From an uncultured Ruminococcus sp. (GTDB lineage: Bacteria > Bacillota > Clostridia > Oscillospirales > Acutalibacteraceae): DNA of 7,978 nt. The stretch spans positions 1 through 7,978 of the forward strand of contig CACXDV010000046.1 of the NCBI GenBank assembly GCA_902766585.1. The letters are read 5' to 3'. A program made the position numbers and the translations under genes. The notes under the pieces are model-generated. The model was not told the DNA's origin. It saw only the letters and a list, made by a program, of their open reading frames with translations, and ran no database searches. Positions within the stretch are counted from its first letter, which is position 1, and every line of letters starts with the position of its first letter. Shown piece by piece: positions 1-5,812 of this stretch.

Positions 1-6
1 TTCTGC

Positions 7-69
7 TTCTGTTGCACGAAGATAATTCAGTAGTATTTCAAGTTCAGTTATGGGTTAAGCTATTTCTTT
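7..69 (+). repeat. Intergenic dispersed repeat, copy A
   Basis: This 63-base stretch aligns without gaps to 7845-7907, by hand at about 52 of 63 identities. The best block, 34-69, differs from its partner at only three positions. The 14-base block at 7-20 (TTCTGTTGC, R, CGAA) differs at one; the 13 bases between are poorly conserved. Both copies have the same orientation and lie in gene-free DNA. The right end runs into a small hairpin, TTTCTT (63-68) and AAGAAA (72-77). The window edge may cut the element on its left. It looks like a dispersed noncoding repeat; its function is unknown. Confidence 0.7.
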
Positions 70-97
70 GTAAGAAACAGTATAATATAATAAGCTC

Positions 98-126
98 AAA
101 AAAACAGGCAATCATAAGACTGCCTG
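98..126 (-). terminator. Rho-independent terminator of the 87-residue orphan gene
   Basis: Read on the minus strand, CAGGCA (121-126) pairs with TGCCTG (105-110) around a 10-base loop that can close by two more pairs. It is followed at once by seven Ts (98-104). It starts 11 bases after the stop codon of the small gene at 137-400, so it is well placed to end that transcript. Confidence 0.85.
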
Positions 127-136
127 AAAGAACAAA

Positions 137-400
137 CTATTTATTCACTTGTTCATAATACTCACGTTTCCATTGTTCTTCCCTCTCCGCGCACTCATTT
201 ATAAATATCTGTGCATCATTTTTCGAAAACGGAATAATTGTGTCTTCTTTCTTATCATCAACGACTCTTTTTCTATGAAGAAAGTACTTTCCGTTTTTGC
301 TGAGGTACAAAACATCCTCATTAAATTCGTCAATATAATCAAAACATATAATTTTAGACGTATTAGTGTTATAGCGCTGATGAGAAAGCCTTGCCTTCAT
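137..400 (-). CDS. Small uncharacterised protein, 87 residues
   Basis: The ATG at 398-400 is preceded by a good ribosome binding site, AAAGGGG (409-415, minus strand) with 8 bases of spacing. A terminator follows directly. This favours a real single-gene unit over the antisense reading frame on the plus strand. The protein is charged and soluble, with no signal peptide or membrane segment. The middle reads DVLYLSKNGKYFLHRK (29-44), then an acidic/basic linker and IIPFSKNDAQIFINE (55-69), and the end is rich in Glu, Lys and Tyr. From memory, a YRTxSGxYFLH...IIPLSxxEA pattern occurs in small proteins of unknown function in Firmicutes; this resemblance is an inference. The gene is more AT-rich than birA next to it, which could mean recent acquisition. 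No function is assigned. Confidence 0.7.
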   Translation of the reverse strand: MKARLSHQRYNTNTSKIICFDYIDEFNEDVLYLSKNGKYFLHRKRVVDDKKEDTIIPFSKNDAQIFINECAEREEQWKREYYEQVNK

Positions 401-482
401 AAATAAAACCCCTTTCCGTAAAACAAACTTTATTATAATAATTTTTACATCGACCTACCCGTATTATCAAATTTCTACACTA

Positions 483-504
483 TGCAAAGCTTCTGTGCTT
501 TGCA
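483..504. repeat. Perfect 8-bp hairpin in the intergenic region
   Basis: TGCAAAGC (483-490) and GCTTTGCA (497-504) form a perfect stem with a 6-base loop. Neither strand has a T-tract after it, so it is not an ordinary terminator. A perfect 10-base palindrome, AAAGATCTTT, follows at 513-522. The gap 401-627 holds these and the stem at 588-623. No convincing promoter was found here for the small gene at 137-400: the minus strand has a TATAAT at 432-437 but no proper -35 partner. Confidence 0.55.
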
Positions 505-587
505 AATGAAAGAAAGATCTTTACTTCGTTCGCTGATAATATAAATGGTCTTCGTGAACAGAGAGTATGTTTTCCGCAAAGAATATC

Positions 588-630
588 AACCGATGCCGTA
601 ACACAAAAGCTGCGGCATCGGTTTATTTTA
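588..630. terminator. Long terminator-like stem next to the birA stop
   Basis: AACCGATGCCG (588-598) and CGGCATCGGTT (613-623) form a perfect 11-bp stem around a 14-base loop. On the plus strand it is followed by TTTATTTTAATAT, a good U-tract. On the minus strand, the direction of birA, the tail is only TTGATATTCTTT, a weak U-tract. It begins 5 bases after the birA stop codon, so it probably ends birA, yet its best polarity is the opposite one. No plus-strand gene was found upstream of it in this window. Confidence 0.7.
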
Positions 631-1593
631 ATATATTCCTTGAACCGATACCTCTCCGGAATTTATATTATACTCTTTTCCATTGTCATCCTTTATAACT
701 AATTCGCCGGAAGAGGTGATATCCACAGCCTCTCCGCTGATAGTCACCCCTGATCTTTCAAGAGTTACACGCCTTCCCATTGTAGCGCAAAGATCCTTAA
801 AGCCCTCCATATCCTCTGCCGAAAGACTGAATAAAAATGAACCAAGTACCTTATCCAGCTTTTCGATAACAAGCCTGAAAAGCTTATTCCTGTCGATCCT
901 TTCGCCCGTTTCGATAAAGAGTGAGGTAGCCTTGTTCTTTATTTCACCGGGAAATTCGCTGTGATTGACATTGATGCCTATGCCTATAACAACATAATCT
1001 ATCCTGTCACTTTGTGCAGCCATTTCCGTAAGTATTCCGCAAACCTTCCTGTTTCCGATTATCACATCATTAGGCCACTTTATTAAAGCGTCCAGTCCGG
1101 TATATTCCCTTATTGCAAGACAGACGGCATATCCTGCCGACAGTGTAATGCCCGCTATATCCGCCGGCGGAAGCTCCGGTCTGAGCAAAAGAGTAAAATA
1201 CAATCCGCCGCTGTCTGAGCACCACGACCTGCCGAGCCTGCCCTTTCCCCCTGTCTGATTTTCAGCGGCAATTATTAGTCCGGAGGGAGCTCCATTCGCT
1301 GCCATTCGCTTTGCCTCGTCATTTGTCGAATCTACGGTTTTAAGTATCAGCATATCGGTTCCGGCAGAAGAAACATCCAGCCCGCCGCAGATCAACTGCT
1401 TATTCAGTATATCAGGCACTCCCTCAAGACGATATCCTCTTTTCGTTGAGGATGAAATAATATATCCTTCATCCCTGAGAGCCTTTATATTTTTCCATAC
1501 AGCTGTACGGGACACACCGAGATTTTTGCTCAGTTCCTCTCCCGATACATATTCCCCGCCGTTTTCAAGCGCAGACAGTATCTTATCCTTCAT
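628..1593 (-). CDS. birA: Bifunctional biotin-[acetyl-CoA carboxylase] ligase / biotin operon repressor BirA
   Basis: This cytoplasmic enzyme makes biotinyl-5'-AMP from biotin and ATP and transfers biotin to the carrier lysine of biotin-dependent carboxylases. Group II members also repress biotin genes. The 321-residue length is normal for group II. Residues 1-58 form a winged helix, with LSKNLGVSRTAVWKNIKAL as the DNA-binding helix pair. The catalytic domain has the biotinyl-adenylate loop GGKGRLGRSW (115-124; R119 matches E. coli R118), KWPND (172-176), RKVCGIL with K183, and GIGINVN (204-210). A small C-terminal SH3-like domain follows from about 273. An upstream in-frame ATG exists at 1612-1614, but GGAGGGG lies just before the ATG at 1591-1593, so that start is chosen. 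The gene is divergent from the acetyltransferase gene and has its own promoter. No biotin synthesis or transport gene is in the window. Confidence 0.95.
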   Translation of the reverse strand: MKDKILSALENGGEYVSGEELSKNLGVSRTAVWKNIKALRDEGYIISSSTKRGYRLEGVPDILNKQLICGGLDVSSAGTDMLILKTVDSTNDEAKRMAANGAPSGLIIAAENQTGGKGRLGRSWCSDSGGLYFTLLLRPELPPADIAGITLSAGYAVCLAIREYTGLDALIKWPNDVIIGNRKVCGILTEMAAQSDRIDYVVIGIGINVNHSEFPGEIKNKATSLFIETGERIDRNKLFRLVIEKLDKVLGSFLFSLSAEDMEGFKDLCATMGRRVTLERSGVTISGEAVDITSSGELVIKDDNGKEYNINSGEVSVQGIY

Positions 1594-1597
1594 TTTG

Positions 1598-1604
1598 CCC
1601 CTCC
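1598..1604 (-). promoter_or_regulatory. Ribosome binding site that sets the birA start
   Basis: GGAGGGG on the minus strand ends 4 bases before the ATG at 1591-1593; the GGAGG core has 6-base spacing. It lies inside the 7-residue extension that would result from the upstream ATG at 1612-1614, so it argues against that longer form. Confidence 0.85.
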
Positions 1605-1663
1605 ATACATTCATATTTTTATATCTGTTATGGTATCAAATCGTTTTTCGCTTTATGCTTAAT

Positions 1664-1692
1664 ATCATATCATAGCCGGACTGAATTGTAAA
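1664..1692 (-). promoter_or_regulatory. Sigma-A-type promoter of birA
   Basis: On the minus strand, TTTACA (1687-1692) is followed after 17 bases by TATGAT (1664-1669). It lies about 70-100 bases before the birA ATG and points away from the acetyltransferase promoter, so the two genes have back-to-back promoters. Confidence 0.7.
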
Positions 1693-1723
1693 TCCCTTGA
1701 AAAAATGTACGTTAAATTGTGTA

Positions 1724-1752
1724 TTGAACAGAGCTTGGCTGTATGTTATATT
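1724..1752 (+). promoter_or_regulatory. Promoter of the GNAT acetyltransferase gene
   Basis: TTGAAC (1724-1729), a 17-base spacer and TATATT (1747-1752) lie 40 bases upstream of the ATG. A closer match to the -10 consensus, TATAAT, sits at 1753-1758, but its spacing to the same -35 would be 23 bases. Confidence 0.6.
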
Positions 1753-1792
1753 TATAATGAAATGATCTTAAAAAGCTTTGCGGGAGGATAAA

Positions 1793-2275
1793 ATGATAAT
1801 AAGAAAATACAGACCGGAAGATATTGAACAAATGATAACTATATGGAATGAGATCGTTGAGGAGGGAATTGCCTTTCCTCAGGAGGAATTATTGGATAAC
1901 GGTACAGGTGAAGCCTTCTTTTCCTCACAAAGCTATTGCGGGGTTGCCGTTGATGAAAATGAGAGGGTATCGGGACTGTATATCCTTCATCCGAACAATG
2001 TCGGCAGATGCGGGCATATATGCAATGCAAGCTATGCGGTAGCCTCTTCATTCCGCGGAAAGCATATCGGTGAAGCGCTCGTCAAGGACTGTATGCAAAG
2101 GGCAAAGGAGAATGGTTTCGGTATATTGCAGTTCAATGCCGTGGTAGAAACAAATATTCATGCAAGACATCTTTATGAAAGACTTGGTTTTAAACAGCTC
2201 GGAGTTATTCCGGGCGGATTCAGAATGAAGGACGGACATTATGAAAATATCTGTCCCTATTATATTGTGCTGTAA
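1793..2275 (+). CDS. GNAT-family N-acetyltransferase
   Basis: This 160-residue protein is a single GNAT domain, predicted to move an acetyl group from acetyl-CoA to an amine. It opens with the typical MIIRKYRPEDIEQM. Motif A is YAVASSFRGKHIGEALVKD (81-99), with the R-G-K-x-I-G pyrophosphate loop (88-93). NAVVETNIHARHLYERLGF (115-133) forms motif B, with the family's N..A..LYE.LGF pattern, and the end reads FRMKDGHYENICPYYIVL. This layout resembles the phosphinothricin/methionine sulfoximine acetyltransferase-like branch, but the substrate cannot be read from sequence. The start is the ATG at 1793, with GGAGG at 1783-1787; a TTG five codons upstream lies before that site and was not used. The gene stands alone between its promoter and a strong terminator. 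Confidence 0.9.
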   Translation: MIIRKYRPEDIEQMITIWNEIVEEGIAFPQEELLDNGTGEAFFSSQSYCGVAVDENERVSGLYILHPNNVGRCGHICNASYAVASSFRGKHIGEALVKDCMQRAKENGFGILQFNAVVETNIHARHLYERLGFKQLGVIPGGFRMKDGHYENICPYYIVL

Positions 2276-2300
2276 CAGTATTCATATCAGACAAGGCAAA

Positions 2301-2355
2301 GCGCCATATTTCCACAGTTTGACAGACGGCTGAGGAGATATGGCGTATTTTTTTA
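2301..2355 (+). terminator. Strong Rho-independent terminator after the acetyltransferase gene
   Basis: GCGCCATATTTCC (2301-2313) pairs with GGAGATATGGCGT (2334-2346), 13 bp including two G-T pairs, around a 20-base loop. A run of seven Ts (2348-2354) follows. It separates the acetyltransferase gene from the exporter operon. Confidence 0.9.
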
Positions 2356-2418
2356 TCTGACGTATCTGAAATTGCTTTGTATGATCGAAAAAATATTTTG
2401 TAAGCCTGTAAAAAGGGC

Positions 2419-2447
2419 TTGACAATATATATACGCTTGTATATAAT
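2419..2447 (+). promoter_or_regulatory. Consensus sigma-A promoter of the gntR-ABC exporter operon
   Basis: TTGACA (2419-2424) and TATAAT (2442-2447) are separated by exactly 17 bases, matching the consensus at every position. Transcription would start near 2454, about 30 bases before the regulator's ATG. Such a strong promoter in front of a repressor gene suggests that transcription is normally held down. Confidence 0.92.
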
Positions 2448-2468
2448 GTATATAGTATATATATACAA
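2437..2468. promoter_or_regulatory. Candidate operator of the GntR regulator
   Basis: TTGTATATA (2437-2445) and TATATACAA (2460-2468) form a perfect inverted repeat with a 14-base centre that is itself alternating A/T with GTATATAGTATAT. It overlaps the -10 hexamer and the predicted transcription start, a natural position for autorepression. YtrA-type regulators are known to bind inverted repeats in their own promoters. Chance palindromes are common in such AT-alternating DNA, so the exact operator limits are uncertain. Confidence 0.6.
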
Positions 2469-2472
2469 TTAT

Positions 2473-2477
2473 GGAGG
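2473..2477 (+). promoter_or_regulatory. Ribosome binding site that sets the gntR start
   Basis: GGAGG sits 5 bases before the ATG at 2483. An in-frame ATG at 2471 directly overlaps this site and has no ribosome binding site of its own, so the shorter product is chosen. Confidence 0.85.
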
Positions 2478-2482
2478 ACCAT

Positions 2483-2857
2483 ATGGACATAATAATAAGT
2501 AATTCCTCAGGAAAACCGATCTATGAACAGATCACTTCCCAGATAAAGGAAATGATAATGAGCGGGACACTCAAGGCAGGGGACGCTTTGCCTTCGATGA
2601 GAAATCTTGCTCAGCAGCTGCGTATAAGCATAATAACAACAAAACGCGCCTATGAAGAGCTTGAACGAGAGGGCTTTATAGAATCCTTCACCGGAAAGGG
2701 CAGTTTTGTAAAGGCACAGGATCAGGAGCTTATGCGCGAGGAAGGACTGCGGCAGATAGAGGCGGCTCTGAGCTGTGCGGCAGAAAAAGCAAAGCAGTAT
2801 GCAGTCGGTATCGACGAGCTGAAGGATCTGCTTACAATGCTGTATGAAGGAGAATGA
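2483..2857 (+). CDS. GntR-family transcriptional regulator, YtrA subfamily
   Basis: This 124-residue cytoplasmic DNA-binding protein should repress its own operon. Residues 1-76 form the GntR winged helix: PIYEQITSQIKEMIMSGTL (12-30), GDALPSMRNLAQQLRIS (33-49), then TTKRAYEELEREGFIESFTGKGSFV (52-76). The remaining 48 residues are helical and too short for an effector-binding FadR, HutC or MocR domain. A short dimerisation tail of this kind defines the YtrA group, usually about 120-130 residues and found beside ABC exporters. Its stop codon is 2 bases before the chosen ATPase start. The gene order regulator-ATPase-permease recalls ytrAB in Bacillus and pmtR-pmtA in Staphylococcus. The inducer is unknown; in those systems it is linked to cell-envelope stress or exported peptides. 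Confidence 0.93.
   Translation: MDIIISNSSGKPIYEQITSQIKEMIMSGTLKAGDALPSMRNLAQQLRISIITTKRAYEELEREGFIESFTGKGSFVKAQDQELMREEGLRQIEAALSCAAEKAKQYAVGIDELKDLLTMLYEGE
2847..2852 (+). promoter_or_regulatory. Ribosome binding site inside the end of gntR that sets the ATPase start
   Basis: AAGGAG lies within the last codons of gntR. It is 7 bases from the ATG at 2860 but only 1 base from the ATG at 2854, which overlaps the gntR stop as ATGA. The spacing favours 2860, and the layout suggests translational coupling. Confidence 0.7.
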
Positions 2858-2859
2858 GT

Positions 2860-3738
2860 ATGAACGATTTTACCAATGCTATTGAAATAAAGGATCTTAC
2901 AAAAAAATATGACGGCTTTATGCTGGATAATATCAGCTTTAATGTACCGAAGGGCTCGATAATGGGCTTTATAGGTCAGAACGGCGCCGGAAAAACGACT
3001 ACCATACGTCTTTTGCTGAATCTTATAAAAAAGGACAGCGGCAGTATCAGGATGTTCGGTCTGGACAATACCGAGCATGAAAAAGAGATCAAGTCGAAGA
3101 TATCCGCGGTATTTGATGAGCTGCCGTTCCATGAGATGCTTAATGCAAATCAGTTGTCGGTGATACTTTCGGGCATTTTTCCTGATTGGGACAAAAATAC
3201 CTTCAATAATTATCTTGACCGCTTTGCGCTGCCGAGGAAAAAGCGCTTCGGGGAATTTTCAAAGGGTATGAAGATGAAGCTGCAGATCGCCGTTTCCCTG
3301 TCACACGGTGCAAGGCTTCTTATAATGGATGAGGCTACTACCGGACTTGATCCTGTTGTAAGAAATGAGATACTCGATATTTTTCTTGAATTTTTGCAGG
3401 ACGAAAGCAACAGTATACTATTATCGTCCCATATCACTACTGATATAGAAAAAATAGCAGACAGAGTCACCTTCATAGATAAGGGCAGGATACTTCTCAG
3501 CGAAAACAGGGACGAAACAGTAGAAAATCATGGCGTGATAAAATGTACGAAGGCTCAGTATAAGGATATCGACCGTGAGGATTTTATCAGCGCAAGGCTT
3601 ACTGATTTCGGCGCGGAGGTAATGGTAAGCAGCAAGGAAAAAGCCGCAAAGAAATACAGCGGACTGACAATAGATAATACCACTCTTGAGGAAATAATGC
3701 TCTTTTATGTCCGCCGTGAAAGGAAGGAGTGGAAATGA
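2860..3738 (+). CDS. ABC transporter ATP-binding protein (Ytr/Pmt-like exporter)
   Basis: This cytoplasmic ATPase should power export through the two membrane proteins encoded next to it. The 292-residue length equals my recollection of Bacillus YtrB. Walker A is GQNGAGKT (39-46), the signature is the degenerate FSKGM (133-137), Walker B is LLIMDE (153-158), the D-loop is GLDP (162-165) and the switch histidine is H191 in SSHITTD. The Q-loop region reads AVFDELPFHE with acidic residues instead of Gln; as I recall, this is common in drug- and bacteriocin-type ATPases of this group. About 80 residues follow the ATPase core and may contact the partner protein. It overlaps the next gene by 4 bases. 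Substrate candidates from related systems are peptides, antimicrobials or phenol-soluble-modulin-like molecules, but nothing in the window identifies it. Confidence 0.95.
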   Translation: MNDFTNAIEIKDLTKKYDGFMLDNISFNVPKGSIMGFIGQNGAGKTTTIRLLLNLIKKDSGSIRMFGLDNTEHEKEIKSKISAVFDELPFHEMLNANQLSVILSGIFPDWDKNTFNNYLDRFALPRKKRFGEFSKGMKMKLQIAVSLSHGARLLIMDEATTGLDPVVRNEILDIFLEFLQDESNSILLSSHITTDIEKIADRVTFIDKGRILLSENRDETVENHGVIKCTKAQYKDIDREDFISARLTDFGAEVMVSSKEKAAKKYSGLTIDNTTLEEIMLFYVRRERKEWK

Positions 3739-4475
3739 TGAAGCAGCTTATTTATAAGGATTGGGTACTTTCGCGTAAGTATTATCTGACTGTTATGATC
3801 TACTGTCTGATAGTCGCTTCTATATTCCTGATGATACGGATAAGCGCGGGCTGCGGGAATCTGGCAAAAAATGAAGAGATGCGTCTCTCTCTTGAAAGAA
3901 ATATGTACATTCTCCGATATATCCCGTGTATGGCGCTAATAATTTCTTTTACTGAGAATCAGACTATTTACAAGGAGAAGGACAGTGGTTTTATGTGCTT
4001 TTTCCGTACAACAGCCGTCAAGGAAGAAAGCTTCATAGCCGCAAAGCTTTTGTTCCAGTTTATAATAATGTCCTCGGTATTTGTTATATCGGTGCTGTAT
4101 AATGTTTTTCTCTGTATTGCAGACGGATCACCGCTTACTCTACATATACTTTCAATAATTGCTTCCATATATCTTTTGTTTATGGGATTATCGTTTATTG
4201 ATATTATTACATATTTTGCTTTCATAAAGCGTCAAACGATATTGATGATAAAAACCGCGGTCATAAGCGTTTTGTATCTGGTATGGGGTATTGTTACCTT
4301 TACCAGACTTGACAAGCTTTCTGAAAGCGCTGATTTTGATATATTTGACTTTTTCCGCACCGAATACAGAGGGATACTGAATTATTTATTTCCGTTTGCT
4401 CTGATATTTGCTGTCATAGCCACTGTACTCAGTTATTTCTTATCTGTAAGGCTGATGAAAAGGAGGGAGTCATAA
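3735..4475 (+). CDS. ABC-2 type membrane permease, first subunit (PmtB-like)
   Basis: This 246-residue integral membrane protein has about six predicted helices, near residues 18-36, 57-73, 106-128, 137-162, 171-189 and 217-238. The short cytoplasmic start MMKQLIYKDW before helix 1 is typical of the ABC-2 membrane 5 group, to which staphylococcal PmtB belongs. A soluble stretch at 74-103 contains KEKDSGFMCFFRTTAVKEES, matching the cytoplasmic coupling region where such proteins meet the ATPase. The tail ends in RLMKRRES, consistent with a cytoplasmic C-terminus. AAGGAG at 3724-3729 serves either the ATG at 3735 (ATGA overlap with the ATPase stop, 5-base spacing) or the one at 3738 (8 bases); the choice changes one residue. 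It likely pairs with the next protein to form the channel. Confidence 0.88.
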   Translation: MMKQLIYKDWVLSRKYYLTVMIYCLIVASIFLMIRISAGCGNLAKNEEMRLSLERNMYILRYIPCMALIISFTENQTIYKEKDSGFMCFFRTTAVKEESFIAAKLLFQFIIMSSVFVISVLYNVFLCIADGSPLTLHILSIIASIYLLFMGLSFIDIITYFAFIKRQTILMIKTAVISVLYLVWGIVTFTRLDKLSESADFDIFDFFRTEYRGILNYLFPFALIFAVIATVLSYFLSVRLMKRRES

Positions 4476-5191
4476 TGACCGGTATGCTTTATAAAGAAAT
4501 TATGACTCATACAAAGCAGCTCAGATGGGTGATCCCATTACTGCTGATCGGTACTTTATTCCCTCTGATACCGGTTTTTACTACTCCCGATTTAGAAAAC
4601 TGGGAGCTGAACCTTGTACTCGGCTGGTGCGATATCCTGACGTTATTAGTTGCGGGAATGTATGAACAGGGAATATTTGAGGCTGACGAAAAAAACATCT
4701 ACAGATCGTTCATTTTATCTGTGCCGGGGGGAGCTTACCTTCAGACAGGCTCAAAATACCTTTTCAATATTCTTTTCAGCGGACTGAGGGCGCTTCTTAT
4801 GCTGATCGTCATTTTGATATCGGGCGCAATAAAGGGAATGGATATATCCATAAATATAGATATCCTTATGATATTACTGTTTATCCAGCTTTTTTTCCGC
4901 ACGTTAGAGACACCGTTCATAGTTCGCTTCGGAACAAAAAACGGCAATAGCTACAGAATGATATTTTTGGAGGCTATTCTGTTTGCCGCCATAGTATACG
5001 GTCTGTTTGGTGATCTGTCGGTCTTTGGTTCCATGGAAAGCTTTATTAAGGGCTTTCAGGAATTTTTCTCAAAAAATAATTCTCTTATTTACAGACTGAC
5101 GCCGCTAATGGTACTGCCGTTTTATTTCCTTTCCTTTTTGTTTTCATGCCGTCTGTTTACGAGCGAAAAAACAAATCATATAAATGCGTGA
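4475..5191 (+). CDS. ABC-2 type membrane permease, second subunit
   Basis: This 238-residue protein has about six hydrophobic segments, near 17-36, 48-67, 95-119, 127-150, 162-180 and 206-229. It shares the plan of the preceding permease: a short start with YKEIM, and a cytoplasmic loop around 68-94 reading FEADEKNIYRSFILSVPGG that probably docks the ATPase. Overall sequence similarity to its neighbour is low, so the two look like a heterodimer rather than a fresh duplication. The start ATG shares one base with the previous stop (TAATG), and AGGAGG at 4461-4466 gives 8-base spacing. It is the last gene of the operon, 13 bases before the terminator stem. Family assignment rests on topology and context more than on a recognised motif. 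Confidence 0.85.
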   Translation: MTGMLYKEIMTHTKQLRWVIPLLLIGTLFPLIPVFTTPDLENWELNLVLGWCDILTLLVAGMYEQGIFEADEKNIYRSFILSVPGGAYLQTGSKYLFNILFSGLRALLMLIVILISGAIKGMDISINIDILMILLFIQLFFRTLETPFIVRFGTKNGNSYRMIFLEAILFAAIVYGLFGDLSVFGSMESFIKGFQEFFSKNNSLIYRLTPLMVLPFYFLSFLFSCRLFTSEKTNHINA

Positions 5192-5204
5192 GGCTATTAC
5201 GCAA

Positions 5205-5249
5205 AAACGGGTTGATGCACTGCTCAATGCACCAGCCCGTTTATTTTTT
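5205..5249. terminator. Bidirectional terminator between the exporter operon and luxS
   Basis: AAACGGGTTGATGCA (5205-5219) pairs with TGCACCAGCCCGTTT (5228-5242): 15 positions with one A-C mismatch and one G-T pair, and an 8-base loop. On the plus strand it is followed by TATTTTTTAA; on the minus strand the stem runs into TTTTTGCG. It therefore suits both converging transcripts, ending 13 bases after the permease stop codon and 28 bases before the end of luxS. Confidence 0.92.
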
Positions 5250-5269
5250 AATAATGAAAAAGCCTTAAA

Positions 5270-5794
5270 TTATGAATCAAAGAAATGCTGACCGTTATCG
5301 GTTATAAGTCTTTCTGCTGCAGGATATTCAAAGATAGCGCTGTTATCTGAATTGGCTTCAAGATATGCTGCAAATTCGTTTGCATACCATTTTGCCATTT
5401 CAAGATTATGCATACGGTAGTATCCGCAGTTTTCGGGAGAGGTGCCGGGTACCTCCTGAACACTGTCCACATATCTGAATGCTTTCAGGATAAGTCCGTA
5501 AAGCTCACGGGGAGTACGGTTTCCCTTGAGTATGAGATAAAATCCTGTAAGACAGCCCATAGGTCCCCAGTATATCACCTCGTCCTTCCATTCAGCGTCA
5601 TTACGAAGATAGGTCGCAATAATATGCTCAAGCGAATGCATTGCCGCCACATCAATAACAGGCTCCCTGTTTGGTCTTTTGAGCCTGATATCATAGGTCG
5701 TTACCGAATAGCTTCCTAAATTATCTGTTCTGCTTGTGAAGATACCCGGAATTATGCGGGTATGGTCTACTGAAAAACTCTTTATCATTTCCAT
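5270..5794 (-). CDS. luxS: S-ribosylhomocysteine lyase LuxS
   Basis: This cytoplasmic metalloenzyme splits S-ribosylhomocysteine into homocysteine and DPD, the precursor of the AI-2 signal, within the activated methyl cycle. The metal site is visible as HSLEH (53-57, ligands H53 and H57; E56 is the general base) plus C123 in the segment SPENCGYYRMHNL. The catalytic cysteine is C81 in GPMGCLTGFYL. SVDHTR (8-13) and YDIRLKRPN (34-42) are also family hallmarks. At 174 residues it is slightly longer than the usual 150-160, with about 20 extra C-terminal residues. The ATG at 5792-5794 has AGGAGG (5805-5810) at 10-base spacing; the ATG two codons later would be even further away. No pfs/mtnN or methionine gene lies nearby. 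The RBS begins 3 bp after the stop of a decayed AAA-ATPase gene, whose promoter probably drives luxS. Confidence 0.97.
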   Translation of the reverse strand: MEMIKSFSVDHTRIIPGIFTSRTDNLGSYSVTTYDIRLKRPNREPVIDVAAMHSLEHIIATYLRNDAEWKDEVIYWGPMGCLTGFYLILKGNRTPRELYGLILKAFRYVDSVQEVPGTSPENCGYYRMHNLEMAKWYANEFAAYLEANSDNSAIFEYPAAERLITDNGQHFFDS

Positions 5795-5812
5795 TTTATA
5801 ATATCCTCCTGT

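Noticed and set aside
81..86. Isolated TATAAT on the plus strand
   Set aside because: There is no -35 at a suitable distance and no plus-strand gene downstream before the minus-strand terminator and gene.
149..406. Plus-strand ORF of 85 residues antisense to the 87-residue gene
   Set aside because: It has no clear ribosome binding site and a hydrophobic, biased composition typical of a shadow frame. The minus-strand gene has both an RBS and a terminator.
1686..1718. Possible BirA operator (TTGTAAAT ... GTTAAATT) over the birA -35 region
   Set aside because: Each half matches TTGTTAAC/GTTAACAA at only 6 of 8 positions, and the 17-base spacing is larger than the usual 14-16. It could be chance in AT-rich DNA.
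2722..3132. Minus-strand ORF of 136 residues opposite gntR and the ATPase gene
   Set aside because: It is antisense to two well-supported coding regions and has no RBS or recognisable domain.
5408..5719. Plus-strand ORF of 103 residues opposite luxS
   Set aside because: It is antisense to a gene with complete catalytic motifs and has no independent support.
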